From Aralia elata (lineage: Eukaryota > Streptophyta > Magnoliopsida > Apiales > Araliaceae): 64,000 nucleotides of DNA. Shown piece by piece: positions 44,765-56,664 of this stretch. The position numbers and the translations under genes were made by a program. The stretch lies in NCBI GenBank assembly GCA_034770075.1, contig CM068379.1, positions 25,791,506-25,855,505 on the forward strand. The letters are read 5' to 3'. The first letter of the stretch is position 1. Each line of letters opens with the position of its first letter. The notes under the pieces were generated by a model, which saw only the letters and a program-made list of their open reading frames with translations, ran no database searches and was not told the origin of the DNA.

Positions 44765-47638
44765 TGTGACACCCCCAAATCCAGGTACTTAATTCCCACT
44801 GATTTGGTGTTCACTATAACATACATTCAAAACTAACTACCCAATAAAATAACAATTAAATAAACTTAAAGAAATATCTTCCCAAAATGGGTTACATCAC
44901 CAAACTATTAAATATTCAACTCCCAGGTTATCTTAACCTTAATACATCAAATGCGGAATAAAACGTAATTTAAATAAGTCTTGATACAATCGATCATCAA
45001 ATAAATAACAGATCTTTAGCTATTTATGCATCTTGCCCTTGCTTTTGCTCGTGGACGGCTCGTCCGGTTTCTCAGCCTTAGCTGCAATAATTTGTGCAAG
45101 AGTGAGCAAACAATTGCTCACAGGTACAATAACAATAATATCTAAATGAAATGATTTCAACTGAGGAGTAATAGTTTGCTGATTCTCAACCAATAAATGA
45201 TTTAAATTTTAAAGCTCTTTAGAATGCTTGATTCCAAAAATATAGAATTCAAGATTTAAAAATTATATCTGAGGGTCACAAGACCTCGAACTATGTCCTA
45301 GGTTGACAAGTATTTCTACTGTAACCTTTAACAGTCATATAGACTATGGACCAACATCTCGTACTCAGGGGGATCAGCCCTTTGTACAATGTATTGTGCA
45401 CAAACATTTTAACGCTGTCGCGTAAGTAATCCCCTATGTTAGGGTTGTTCATCTCAGTTTATCGTCTGAATCCATACCAAAAAGGAAATTGGCTTGGAAC
45501 AAGTATAGAAAACATTCTAAGTCTTTGAAACGTTCATCAACTAAGGACTAGCTAAATCAAAAAGGGTTTGCTAGTCTAATTCAATAGAGTTTGTTCAATA
45601 GAAACTATACTCGAAGTTTGAATAATAACAATGATTGGAATAAAGCTTGAGTATATAAGCATGATAATAACCTTGCTTGAATATCAATAAGCTAAGGTCA
45701 ATAAGCTTGCTCAATATAAATAAACTTGTCTTGAATAAATTAACAAGTTAAAAGAGAACAACAACTTGCTATAAATAATTTTCAAGCTTAAGGAAGGAAA
45801 ACGTGCTCAACATAAAGTAATAAGTTGAGATAAAGAACTTGCCTCAAGCGTTGATTACAAATTAAATATCTCACGATCCTTAAACAACCTATACATTTAA
45901 TTATAAAATGGTAACATAATTAGTTACAAAATAATATACACTTTAAGCTTGCTTTTATCCTTTTTATTATAACACCTCATTTAGCAAACCATGATCAACA
46001 AGTTTCAATTGTCTAGGAATTTCATTAATCACTTAATACTTTAATATAAATTTAATTATCCATCATAACTTCTAAGAAAGGAAAACAAAATAAAAAATTT
46101 CCAGCAGTGGTTCTCGCCGGGGCGAGAATTCCTTTTAAATTTTCTCGCCGGGGCGAGGATTCCCTTTGTAAATTTTCTCGCCGGGGCGAGAATTTACAGT
46201 TCATTTCTCTCGCCGGGGCGAGAGACTCGACAGTCATCTCCTACAGTCGCGAACCAGTGAAAACTTAGGCCAAATTTGGCCAAATTTTCTGAATTCTACC
46301 ATCCAGAATACAAATTAAACATACCCAGACATCATATATGATATAAAACATTTACCTAACATGTTCTGTAAACATTTTAATCATTCTAACACATAAACAA
46401 CTAGTTTAAAACCAAAAATTCACTGTTAAAACCAAATATTCAAGTTTTAACCATTATCATGAAATTAAACTCTGTAAATTCATTTTTCAGCCAATTAAAA
46501 CAGTTCTTTTTGCATAACTCATGTTTTTCATCAAATAATCATAAACAATTATCACTTTACCGATTAATAACCAACTAGAGCATCAATTTTCATACAAATA
46601 TGCCATACATGAAATAAAGCTCTGTAAAAACTAAGAACTCAATTCTAAAGCATGTTTTCATGAATTAATTCTTCAAACTAGTTTATAATCACCACATAAT
46701 CTTTAATACATGCTTACTAACAATTATAACCAAGTAATTCATGTATTTGGCATATAAATTCATATACAGTGAAGTAGAAATCATATACAGAGAAATAAAA
46801 TAATAAAAACATAATGAAGAACAAAACCAAAAGAATTATACCTTCAAGCTATATATAATTCCTTACTAGCACTTCCCTTCCTTCTCTTTCTCAATTCACA
46901 AACTCTCAATTCTTTCTTTTCTCTCAACTCTCAAACTCACAGAGCTCTATTCTTTTCTTTCTCTCTAACTCTGTTCTTTCTCTTCTTTCTTTTCTTTTTC
47001 TTAACTGACGTAGTTTAAAAATATAAACTGATAAAATAAAAACTGATGATTTAATAAAATAATAACGTATGATATTAATCTATCAGTTAAAGATTTCAAA
47101 AGCCTCTAAGGCTTGTTTGGTAAACACTAATAAAAATAACCTATTATTCTTATGTCTTGTTTGGTAAAACACAATTAAAATAACTCATTTATCCAACCAA
47201 AGGTCATAAGTCCTAGTTTGAAAAAACTAAATTAAAACTCCTTTCATTTATTTTAATAAAACATTATAACATATAGTTTTAAATGTCACACATTTAATTT
47301 AATTGAACTTATTATTATTAAATAAATTCAATTAAATATAACTAACTCAAATAATAATTTTATTTAACAAAAACACCAAATAAAATATATTATTCAAATA
47401 AATTATTTATTAACATAAATCATTTACTCAAATAATTCTTTTCATCATCTAATTTAATTAATAATTAAATTAGAATAATCATCACACATCATATTCAAGT
47501 AACAATTAACACAATTAACTCAACATAAACTTATTTCACAATAGCTTAATAAATCATCTATTAATTCAATAAATTAACAAAAATATTTATACAACTCAAT
47601 AAATATTTTTATTAATTCTCAAAATTGCATTCGTTACA
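44765..47638 (-). mobile_element. solo LTR of a chromovirus-like element (2874 bp)
   Basis: One LTR with TG (TGTGACACCCCCAAATCC) and CA (TTCGTTACA) ends and a perfect 5-bp TSD, and no internal region. It was therefore left by LTR-LTR recombination. The shared opening with 4628 and 31486 suggests a relative of the chromovirus in the same (minus) orientation; the interior is different. A TATA-like box is near 46845-46857 (minus). Four GC-rich palindromes lie at 46112-46222. No gene inside. Confidence 0.92.
46112..46222. repeat. four GC-rich palindromes in the solo LTR
   Basis: TCTCGCCGGGGCGAGA and close variants at 46112-46127, 46144-46157, 46177-46190 and 46209-46222, with a 32-33-bp step. 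Arms CTCGCC/GGCGAG are perfect, the spacer is GG. If the TATA box near 46850 is right, they lie in the transcribed leader of this LTR. Confidence 0.85.
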
Positions 47639-47643
47639 ATAGT
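47639..47643. repeat. target-site duplication ATAGT (right copy)
   Basis: Partner of 44760-44764. Confidence 0.93.
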
Positions 47644-47905
47644 TGATTAGAAATTCGAACCAGGACAGGCAGTATTGTTGTTCAACTCCAGATTGCGGTT
47701 ATTTCCTGGGAAGTTGAAGTCTAGGTGGTCAGGTCCTTTCATTGTCACTGCTTTAGCTCCCCACGGGGCAATTGATGTCGAAGAAACAAACTCAAAGCGC
47801 ACATTCAAGGTCAATGGTCAGCGACACAAACATTGTTGGGGAGGCGATGTGGATCGACAAGCATCAGTGATTTATCTCTCTTCCCTCGATCAAACTGATG
47901 CTTAA
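47641..47905 (+). pseudogene. Athila integrase C-terminal part
   Basis: Resumes the Athila frame after the solo LTR, with KFEPGQAVLLFNSRLRLFPGKLKSRW split over two lines here only by a stop: TAG at 47648-47650 lies just before KFEPG. The GPFIVTALAPHGAI motif is the usual DNA-binding tail of the integrase. Ends at TAA 47903-47905. Confidence 0.88.
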
Positions 47906-49058
47906 TACCGCAGAGAAAGTCGGGGCTGACGACTATAAACCAAGCGCTCGATGGGAGGCAACCCAATCATGTTACTTTATTGCTTTAGTAGATTTAGTGT
48001 AGTTAGTAATTTTGTTCTAGTTAGTAGAAGTAGTAGTTCAAATTGTTCATGTTTTGAAATAACTCTTCAAATCTTTCGTAGTTAGACTTATTTATGTTGT
48101 TATTCTTTGGAACAGGGGCAAGAACTTGGGGAATGCATTAGAAGAAGAGACATGCTACTGGGATGGTACCAATTGAAGAAAGGGGGAACAAAGCAAAAAT
48201 AAAAAAAAATTCAGAAAAGAGGTTTCTCGCCCCGTCGAGAAAAATACACTAGGGATTCTCGCCCCGGTGAGAACCTCTCTTCCAAAACTCGCTCCAGCGT
48301 GGAAATTTCTCGCCCTAGCCTATTCTTCTCTGTCCATTCTCGCCCCGGCGAGATTCCAAGGTATAAAATTCTTGCCCCGGCGAGAATCGCGGAAATCAAA
48401 TTTTAAAAACCGATCCCAATTCAGTTTCTTTCAATCCTAAACCCATGTAACTTCCTCTGACTCCTATTTCTACCTCTCATATACCGTACAAACTTTCTCA
48501 TCTCTAATTTCTCTTCTAAATTCATCCCTCATCCTACCCACACTTGGATTCCATCTCAAGCACATTAAACTTCTCTCCCAAAATGAAACCCTAACATGGC
48601 TTTAAGTCCATCTCTCGTTCAAAAGAGGAGTACTCTGTTTTCTATTCACAATCTACATACCCTATATCTTTGCATGAACGAGTCCTAGGGTTTGCACCTA
48701 ATTGAAGAATCAAGTCAACCAGTTCAACCGCTCAACATACACAAAATCTGTTCTATTGTCCTGTGCCTCTGTCAGGTATCCTACATTGGGTAGTTTTGTT
48801 GCTTCGTTTGAGACAAGTTCATCTGACATTGGTATTGGGCAACTTATATCCATGTTTTACTCTTGAGTTCTGATTTCCATTGAATTTTGGTTGGACTGTC
48901 TGGGTTTCAATTTATTTTAGTGTCTTCACTTGTGCCAATTCTAGTTGGAAATTAGTAGAGTTTGAGTTTGGGGGAAGTTTTGTTCCTAATTTTGCATAGC
49001 AGAGTTGTGGGGTGTTAGTCTTGTTGTTTCAGAATCTACGATTGTTAAGTGGTCAGCA
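47906..49058. other. Athila spacer between pol and the extra ORF
   Basis: About 1.15 kb. It starts with the GCTGACGACTATAAACCAAG and GGGAGGCAACCCAATC motifs often seen after Athila pol. It contains the palindrome set at 48224-48385 and a T/C-rich stretch. No convincing gene. Confidence 0.6.
48224..48385. repeat. GC-rich palindromes after Athila pol
   Basis: Five diverged copies of the CTCGCCCCGGCGAG type between 48224 and 48385. They are the reverse complement of the palindrome set in the Athila LTR (38394-38488) and match the one in the solo LTR. Confidence 0.75.
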
Positions 49059-50083
49059 ATGGCTCCTAAAAGGCATCGGGGTGAGGGTTCATCTTCAACA
49101 CCATCTAGGCAATTTGATAGAAGGAAATTCGTCAGTGCTGATGCAGCTGACAGATATGATTCGTATGCATTGAGTAAAGCTCTAACTCCCGAGCGCGGTC
49201 TTACGCCTAACGAAGTGGTAGATGGTGAGATGATGTTACAGATAGTTGAGACGGGATGGGAGACATTCACCGCCCATCCAGAACCTGCATGTATAGCCAT
49301 TATCAAAGAATTCTATGCCAATGCAGAAGACGCAGCTTCATGCGAGGTTACAAACCGGGGTAAGAAAGTTTCATTCCGAGCCCAGACGATCAATGAATAT
49401 TATAACTTGAGGCCGGATGTACGCTGTAGATACACTCAATTTCTTGTAGAGGGACCGAATTTGGAGAAGGTGGTTACTGATTTGTGTAAACCGGGGACGA
49501 CTTGGATATCCAGAGGGCCACATACATCAATTTCGTTCCATAGCAAGGATTTGAGTCGTTATGGTAAGGTTTGGTATGCCTTCCTCTCCGCTAAGCTGAT
49601 GCCATCACTGCATGTGAGTGATGTACCCAAGGAGAAAGCTTTGTTGTTATATGCCATTGTGACGGGAATAGAGATTAATGTGGGGGAGGTGATTGAGGCG
49701 TCGATTCGCCGAACATTACGGAGCTTACATAGTCAGGGTGGTTTGCCACACCCTTCTCTGATTTGTGGATTATGTCTTTGGGCGGGTGTTCGTTGGGGAG
49801 CTGAGGAAGTGTTGCAGCAACCATTGCTACTTTTGGACCACCGTCTAATTGCACAATATAAGGAATGGGAAGGCGGTGAGTCGCATCCCCGTGGTCTAGG
49901 GTATATCATTCATTCTCCTTCTGAACATGAGGAGCAGGCAGCTGATGAAGAGGTAGCGGGTCCTTCGGCGTCTACTTCTACGGGCAAATCTAAGTTCAGC
50001 CTTTAATTTCGTGAATTGCAGCGCCTTATCGATTCTCAGCATAAAACCATATTGAGGCAGAATCAACGGTTGGCGGATCGACT
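49059..50083 (+). pseudogene. putative plant transposon protein ORF in the Athila env-like position
   Basis: ATG at 49059 (MAPKRHRGEGSSS) opens a frame to a TAA at 50004-50006. After the stop the same frame continues as a charged helix (FRELQRLIDSQHKT, QNQRLADRL) until a retrotransposon insertion at 50084, so the TAA is probably a mutation and the gene is truncated. Residues about 50-270 match the plant transposon protein domain family (PF20167-type): VETGWETFTAHPEPACIAII, KEFYANAEDA, VSFRAQTINEYYNL. In Athila elements this is where the env-like ORF lies. No signal peptide or membrane segment is visible, so it is not an envelope by sequence. Role unknown. Confidence 0.75.
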
Positions 50084-52411
50084 GTGACAACCCGAAAATT
50101 TATAAGATTTATTTATAAGATCTTGAATGATTAAATTAAAGGTTAAAGAATAAAACCTAGATAGGAATTTATGGATTTATTTAAAATTTCTAAGAAAAAA
50201 AAAACCTATATGGTTTACCATTTGAAAGAGAATAAAGAAAATATGGGTTACAAAATTTCAAAACCCTATAAATGAATTTATATGTACTGGAAAGAATATT
50301 AAGGATAAGGTATTACGATACCTATAAATTTAATGTCAACAAAAAGGGTTATTTTCATTTAGTGGTCTTAGTATTTTAATTATATACTAGTGACCAAATT
50401 TTAGAGATTTATTTTATTATCTCAACGTATTAAATGATTTTTTTGGTGAATATATGTGATTGTATTATGTAATGATATTTAACAAAGATGATAAATATGT
50501 TAGGACATATGTGGAATATGTGTAGTATTGAATAAATAGATATATTATAAATGTATATATATATATATTTGTTTATTGTACAAAGGAAAATTAGCAAGAA
50601 AGCTACATAACCTAATTATATATTAGGTATGGTAATTAACTAACTTAAGGGTTATATTACTATAGAATTCTAGTATTGAAAATATATATTCTAATGTAAG
50701 GGATTTATTTTATAATCTCAAGTTATTATTTATTTTGAAACCTAATTATAACAAGTCTAATTGGGTTATGTAAGTTAATTGATATTATTGATATATGAGG
50801 AATGTGTTTATATTGATAATAATGTATAAGAGTCCAAATGATAATTTATTTAATGAACTAAGGAGAATAAATAATTTAAACAAGCTCATTAGTTTAATTA
50901 AGCATTGGACTTGTAGATAATTTAATTAAGGGTAACTAAATTATTAGCTAGCCCAATATTAAATTATCAAGTATGATAGTATCCCAAATAAATAAATTAA
51001 AGGAGCCCAAGTTTACTTTAATTAGTAGGCTAAACGAATTAAATTGCAAGCCCAAGAAAATTAAATGAGAGCCCAATCTTTAACCCAATTAAGAAAGGGC
51101 ATTAAGGTCATTTGTGGAGCTTAATCAAGCAAGTATAATAAATCAAAAGAAATGGAGCAAAATGGAGGGGGATGGGCGGCTAAAGGAGGAGTATGTAGCA
51201 TGTGGTATAATTTTTTTTTATCAACCCTTATCCACTCCAAGCCATGTGTCACTATTTTATTGGCTTTCCAAGATTTTGCAAGAAGATAAAGAGATAAGAT
51301 AAGGATAAGGAAGAAAGAGAATAAGGAAGAATAGAAGGAGAGAGAAGATAAGAAAAATAAGACCAAGAGAGAGAAAAGGGGGTGGCTTTGGATAAGAGGG
51401 AGAGAGAGAGAAAGCCTGAAGGAGCTCACGGCATAGGGGAAGAAGAAAGAGGGCAGTCATGGATGGAGGAAGAAGAGGGAAGAAGAAAGAAAATAAAAAT
51501 AAGGTAAAATCTATACTTGATTTCTAAAACTTTAACTTGTATGCTATTCGTATTTTTATGATGGATCTTTGGAGTTTAAGTTTTATTTTTGGAATCTATG
51601 ACAGATATTTATGATTTATTTTCTTGGGATGCTAGATCTATGTATTAAGTATAAAACCCCTTTGGAATCACTCAATAAGGTTGAAAAATGAGCAAGTTAT
51701 GGAATTTATCCAAAACTACTCAAAGTTAAGAAAACTGTTAGAACTACTATTTTGACCAGCCACTTTCGGGCTAATTTCTGGGAGCTTAACATGTCCAAAT
51801 ATGGATTGTGATAGATGCAAATCATAGATCGGAAAGATACGAATCCATCAAAATTGACGGATCATTAATTAGAATTATAGATCTCATTTTATTTAAGTTT
51901 TAGCAAAGGACTCCAAAACTGCAAACGGAACAAAACCCACTGACCATTGTGCTCCGAGCACTATTTTGACACTTTAGCTAAAGCAATAAATTCAGGACTT
52001 TTTACCACTGAAAATATAGAAAGGTATATAGCTCCTGGCGAAAAATCGCCGCATTCTGACTTGTAACGAAGAATCTACGGCTAAAATAAAAACGTAGAGT
52101 TTTTCGACGAAAACGGCTAAATTTGGAGTTCTATAACTCCGATGGCCACAAAATTTTAACTATTAATATGTATAAGATGTTATCAAAAATTTGGTATCAT
52201 CGGAGTTGTGCAAGATAGTGATCATTTTTCTTAGTTTTGAACGTTAAAACGGACGTTTGAAAAATGTTAAAGGAAATTGAAAACTTTCCTAAGGAAAGTA
52301 TTTTTGTGTATGGAATATATGTACATATGTGTGGCAAGATTTGAAGAAAATAAAAATTGATTTTTACGAGACGTTAAGTCATTTTGAGAATGTAGCTTCT
52401 AATTCGGTTTG

Positions 52412-52810
52412 CTGTATTCATATTTGGTTTAATGTTTTAGCATTCGGTTTGTGTATTAGCATTCGATTTGCTGTATTGTATTATTTGGTTTGATTAATTA
52501 GAAATTTGATATGTTAAAAAGGGATTATAGTTTGAATCCAGCTTGTTGGATTGTGGTATTCGGCTTGCTGAATTAAGGAATTCGGCTTACTGAATTGGTG
52601 AATACAGTTTGCTGAATTAGTGAATATAGTTTGCTGAATTGATGAATATAGTTTGCTAAATTAATAAATATGGTTTGCTGAATTAGTGAATCTAGCTTAC
52701 TGAATTGTAGAATAGTTTGAATCCAGGATGCTAGATTGGATGCTAGTTTGAATCTAGGTTACTGGATTAGTATGTTTAGATAATCCAACTTGCTGGATTA
52801 GGTATTCAGG
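52412..52810. repeat. array of short hairpin repeats in the LTR
   Basis: Repeats of about 24-30 bp centred on a loop of GCTTGC/ACTTGC type with paired arms that vary together: AATCCAGCTTGTTGGATT (52535), ATTCGGCTTGCTGAAT (52558), AATTCGGCTTACTGAATT (52579), TAATCCAACTTGCTGGATTA (52781). Other copies (52600-52700) are diverged and only partly paired. Confidence 0.75.
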
Positions 52811-53778
52811 CTTAATGGATTATAAATAGAACTTATAAAATGAAAGTTTACGATAAAGTAGTAGTACAATCATGTTCTTTAATAGTTGATGTATAGTAGC
52901 TGAGCTAAACAATTCCTTCAGGGAGCGGAGGTATATACGAACTAGCAACCGATCTAACTCACTGTGAAAACAGTGTAGACGAGACGGAAACTAGTTTGTT
53001 AGTTGTTTGTGGGAAACCACTCAGCATATTATACTGAACACTGTTAAAGACTCGATGTGTGCTAGCTTTAGAATTATGAATGTGTATGGTGCTAAGATAA
53101 TATCTAATATTTAGTTATGTGGTTAAATGTTAGATAATCTATTGATAAAGAAGTGATATTATAAGGTGATATAGGATATACTAATTGAATGATCAATCTT
53201 ATAAATGATAGGTCTTTCATAAGTGGTTAAATTAGATTGCATAGCAGTAATCGACGGTGCAGGCAAGTTCCATCTTACTCAACTTTTATATTGAGCAAGT
53301 TTCTTATCCTTGTGCAAGTATCTTAAATTCATTTTCATATCGAAATGCAAGTTCCTTAACTCAAACTCGAGTTATTATGTTTTAAGCATGCTAGTGGATT
53401 AATTATTGACAATTATTCCACATCTATGTTTATTGATTCGCACTTAGTGCATGTTGCATATGTTCATCAGGTATGAAAGGCTGATCACCTTCATTACCTT
53501 AAGGTTCAATTAAATTAGTTCATGGTCATTATTGACACACTGCGTTATTGAATTCAGTCATTCAATCATTGAAATTTTAATTCATGCTCTTTCACAATTA
53601 TTATATTATTGAAAAACTCTAAAGCTTACTCATTCTTTCAATCATGATATATCCTTATTGTATTTAAACTTGTTGAGCAAAGTAGTTGTTCACCCTTGCT
53701 ATATTATGATAACAAATTTCAGATTTAAGGCGAATGCTCGAGGAAAGACAAAGACAGATGCAAAGGACAAGATTATAT

Positions 53779-53781
53779 TGT
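53779..53781. repeat. target-site duplication TGT of the CACTA element (left)
   Basis: TGT before CACTAGTAC; repeated at 56423-56425. Confidence 0.85.
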
Positions 53782-54009
53782 CACTAGTACAAAGTAGTAA
53801 ATAGACAACACTAAAACCACAACGTTTTTATAAAAAACGTTATGGTATATTTTTACACAACGTTTTTTTAACAAAACGTTGTAGATATATATGAAAAAAC
53901 GTTATGTATTTAAAAGGGTATTTTTTGGTTTTAACTAGATAATGTTTTTTTTTTTAAAAACGTTATCTATCTAAAAAACACGGAGCTTAAAAAAATCGCG
54001 CGGAAGTGA

Positions 54010-54300
54010 AAACTTAAAATAAAACCTAATATATTGTTCAACCGTCTCATTTCATTTACAGACTCTCTCTCTCCTCGCCTCTTTCCCGAGCTCTCTCAAG
54101 CCCTCACTGGCCACTCTCCCCTCTTCCCTCTATCGTTCCCTCACCGCTCACCGACCGGCGACATGCGTTTCTCTCTCTCTCTCACACTAGCCGGCGACGT
54201 CACAGTAAGTCCAACCGTTTTCCTATCCTATCCTTGTAGCCGGCGTTGTTCCCTTCCCTTTCTTTTCCTGTTTAGATCTAGATCTAGATCTATATAACAG
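54010..54300 (+). other. possible captured host-gene 5' region in the CACTA element
   Basis: A CT-rich, GC-balanced block (CTCTCTCTCTCC, CCGACCGGCGACATGCG) stands out from AT-rich surroundings. It has the look of a plant 5'UTR and first exon, followed by GTAAGT at about 54202 as a possible donor. An 87-codon open frame (54034-54297) crosses it but matches no family I know. Captured gene fragments are common in CACTA elements. Confidence 0.4.
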
Positions 54301-54746
54301 CTGCTTCTCTCTGTTATATCTACTCAATATCTTTCATTTTGAACTAGTTTTTGTGATCTGTGGTTAACTTGTATGTGTTTGTGTTTAATGTGATAAGTAG
54401 TCTGCAGATCTGAAATAAAGCAAGGCTCTCCATCATATCTCTTTGCTAGTTTTTTTTCTAATAATTTCTACGAGCTAGGTTTTACAGATCTGAAGGTTAA
54501 TATAAATATTTTTCTGCAAGTGTAAAAGCTTGCATAGTTGGTTCGTTGATCGATGTTTATGGTGTCCTTTCGTTTCCACCTTATTTTTATTTTTCAGCAT
54601 GGAAACCATGTGATTAAAAATCAAGCAAAGGTAGTCTGGCAGAAATGAAAAGTCAAGAAAATGTTATTAATTACCCATTGGGTTCACTTTATGGATTGTG
54701 CGGTTCTAGGAAAATAGATTGTGTGCTGTTCAAGCACTTTAGAATA

Positions 54747-54781
<35 letters not shown>

Positions 54782-55689
54782 ATTATGTGCTAAATTCACG
54801 TAAGACCTAGGATTTTCAATTGGCCAAGTTTTAATCTCATTCATAAGATATATCATTATATATATATATATATATATATAATTGTCTGTTTTGTGCTACT
54901 AGGTTACTTACTGACAACTTCTATAACTGGATGTAACTCATGTGAGCAAGAAAAAACCTGCATTCGTATGAGCTAGCTAGACAGCACATGCTTGTGTGCT
55001 TATCATAATTAATATTATTGTGATTTGCTACTTAATTGAGGTTGATATATAGTTTGTATTGTTGTATCCAAAACAAGTGTTCAAAAGGAATTGACATCCT
55101 TAGGCGTGTATTAGTGAAAGTTTCTGAGTTTTATAATTATGTTTTGTATTTTTGTAGAAAGTGTTCCACTTTGCTGCAGTTTCATTATAGATTTATATTG
55201 AAATTTCAGCGCATCTTTTGGCTGTTTCTATTGTGTCTGACTTGTATGCATATGAAAAAGTTTATGCATATAATATGATATTGTTTAATACCCTTCACAT
55301 GCATTTCTATTAATATTCTGCTTGAGGTTATGTTATACCTAATCACTTCAATGTCTAAGGATCATAGCCTGGTTCATTTGAACGCTTTAGTACTTTGCTT
55401 TAGCTATTTGGACGCTCATGTAGTAAATAACTATGGCATTAAACTTTCTGATGACATAATAGAACTTATTCTCAAGTAGCCACACACATAATATGAGTAA
55501 TAACAAAACAGAAAACTACAAAGCATGAAATAAAATGGTGCACAACTACTAGTCCAAGTGCTGAAGTCAATCTGTGTAATAAAATGGCTTTGTGAACTGC
55601 AAGTTTGCTCATGGTGGAGCCTAGTGCTCGAGTCATTTTAATGAAAACCAATAGACTCGATCAATTAAGTGCTCATGTTTTATTGTGCA

Positions 55690-55810
55690 GGGTGTCTTAT
55701 GGAAGCTCTGGGATCGGCCTTGTGGCACAACAACTGTATTCTGCACTAACTAGACTACAAATGGGTCTTGTAGAGGACGATATGGATTGGATTGTCAAGC
55801 TGAAGTAGGT
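55690..55810 (+). other. possible captured exon in the CACTA element
   Basis: Follows a TGTGCAG acceptor at about 55690. The open frame ends LVEDDMDWIVKLK, with a stop at 55806-55808. Its GC and codon look differ from the surroundings. Protein not recognised. Confidence 0.35.
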
Positions 55811-56422
55811 TTCTTATGTAACCAAATTAACTCTACACTTTTTGATTGTGCAGAGTTGATCTAAGCTCACTCTATGAATTGGATGGATTCCCCTGTTATT
55901 TAGCCTAGTGATTTGTAGAGAGTTCATATTTTGTTTATTATCATCTTTATGGATAGTTTGGTTTATTTAGCCTAGTGATTTGGGATGTATTTTGAATGGT
56001 TGATACATTTTGGCTTTAAATTTAAATGAGAATTTAGACCTTTTTTAGCTATGTATTATGGCATTAGCATATTGCAGGTCACTGGTAATATATATATAAG
56101 TGAACCACATTCTAAACAGATGACACATTCTAAACGTTGTATAAATGTGTCATGTCTAAATAGATGACACATTCTAAACGTTGTGTACATGTGTCTAAAC
56201 GTTGTCTAATATATTAAACTACAACGTTTTCAAGCATCTACTACTTTATGGAAAACAAATTTACAACGTTTTCCTTAAAAAATATTGTATAATGTGTCTA
56301 ACTACAACGTTTAAAAACGTTGTATAAGGGTGTCAAATAGATGACACCCTTAATCACGACGTTTTGCTGATAGAAACCACAACGTTTTTTACGCGTTATC
56401 TATTTACTGTTTTGTAGTAGTG

Positions 56423-56425
56423 TGT
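56423..56425. repeat. target-site duplication TGT of the CACTA element (right)
   Basis: Partner of 53779-53781. Confidence 0.85.
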
Positions 56426-56652
56426 TTTGCATGATAACTAAATTAGTTATTTGATGTAAGTTAATTGTGTAGATCTTTTATTAATCTAAAGGTAAATATG
56501 TATTAAAATAAAGGTTATAGACCTTGGGATATGTAGCAGAGATTATTGTATAAACAATTTATGTTTATATCTTCCGCAATAGTTGTAAATATGATGTATC
56601 ATGATGCACCAGGTCCGAGATTCAAGGGACCCGGGTTTGGGGGCGCTACATT

Positions 56653-56664
56653 TGGTATTAGAGC
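56653..56664 (+). other. primer binding site (initiator tRNA-Met type)
   Basis: TGGTATTAGAGC, two bases after the LTR end at 56650; one difference from TGGTATCAGAGC. Confidence 0.8.

Larger units (their letters stand above)
53782..56422. mobile_element. non-autonomous CACTA (En/Spm-type) transposon, 2641 bp
   Basis: Terminal inverted repeats CACTAGTACAAAGTAGTAAA (left) and, as reverse complement, CACTACTACAAAACAGTAAA (right), with a 3-bp TSD. Subterminal ends are dense in ACAACGTTTT / AAAACGTTGT motifs on both strands (53817-53900 and 56130-56395). No transposase is visible. It contains pieces that look like captured gene sequence (54010-54300 and around 55690-55810), and AT dinucleotide repeats near 54750 and 54855. 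Confidence 0.92.
50084..56650 (+). repeat. 5' LTR of the truncated element, interrupted by a CACTA transposon
   Basis: Starts TGTGACAACCCG and ends GGGGGCGCTACA just before the primer site. Without the 2641-bp CACTA and its 3-bp duplication it is about 3.9 kb. It includes a purine-rich block (51280-51500) and an array of short inverted repeats (52412-52810). The open frames at 51121-51460 (minus) come from the purine-rich block. Confidence 0.85.

Noticed and set aside
49059..50006. A viral-type envelope gene for Athila
   Set aside because: No signal peptide, transmembrane segment or cleavage site is visible; the pattern fits a plant transposon protein domain.
51121..51460. Hydrophobic frames (FSLLVLFFLSSLSFYSS)
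   Set aside because: They come from a purine-rich low-complexity tract read on the opposite strand.
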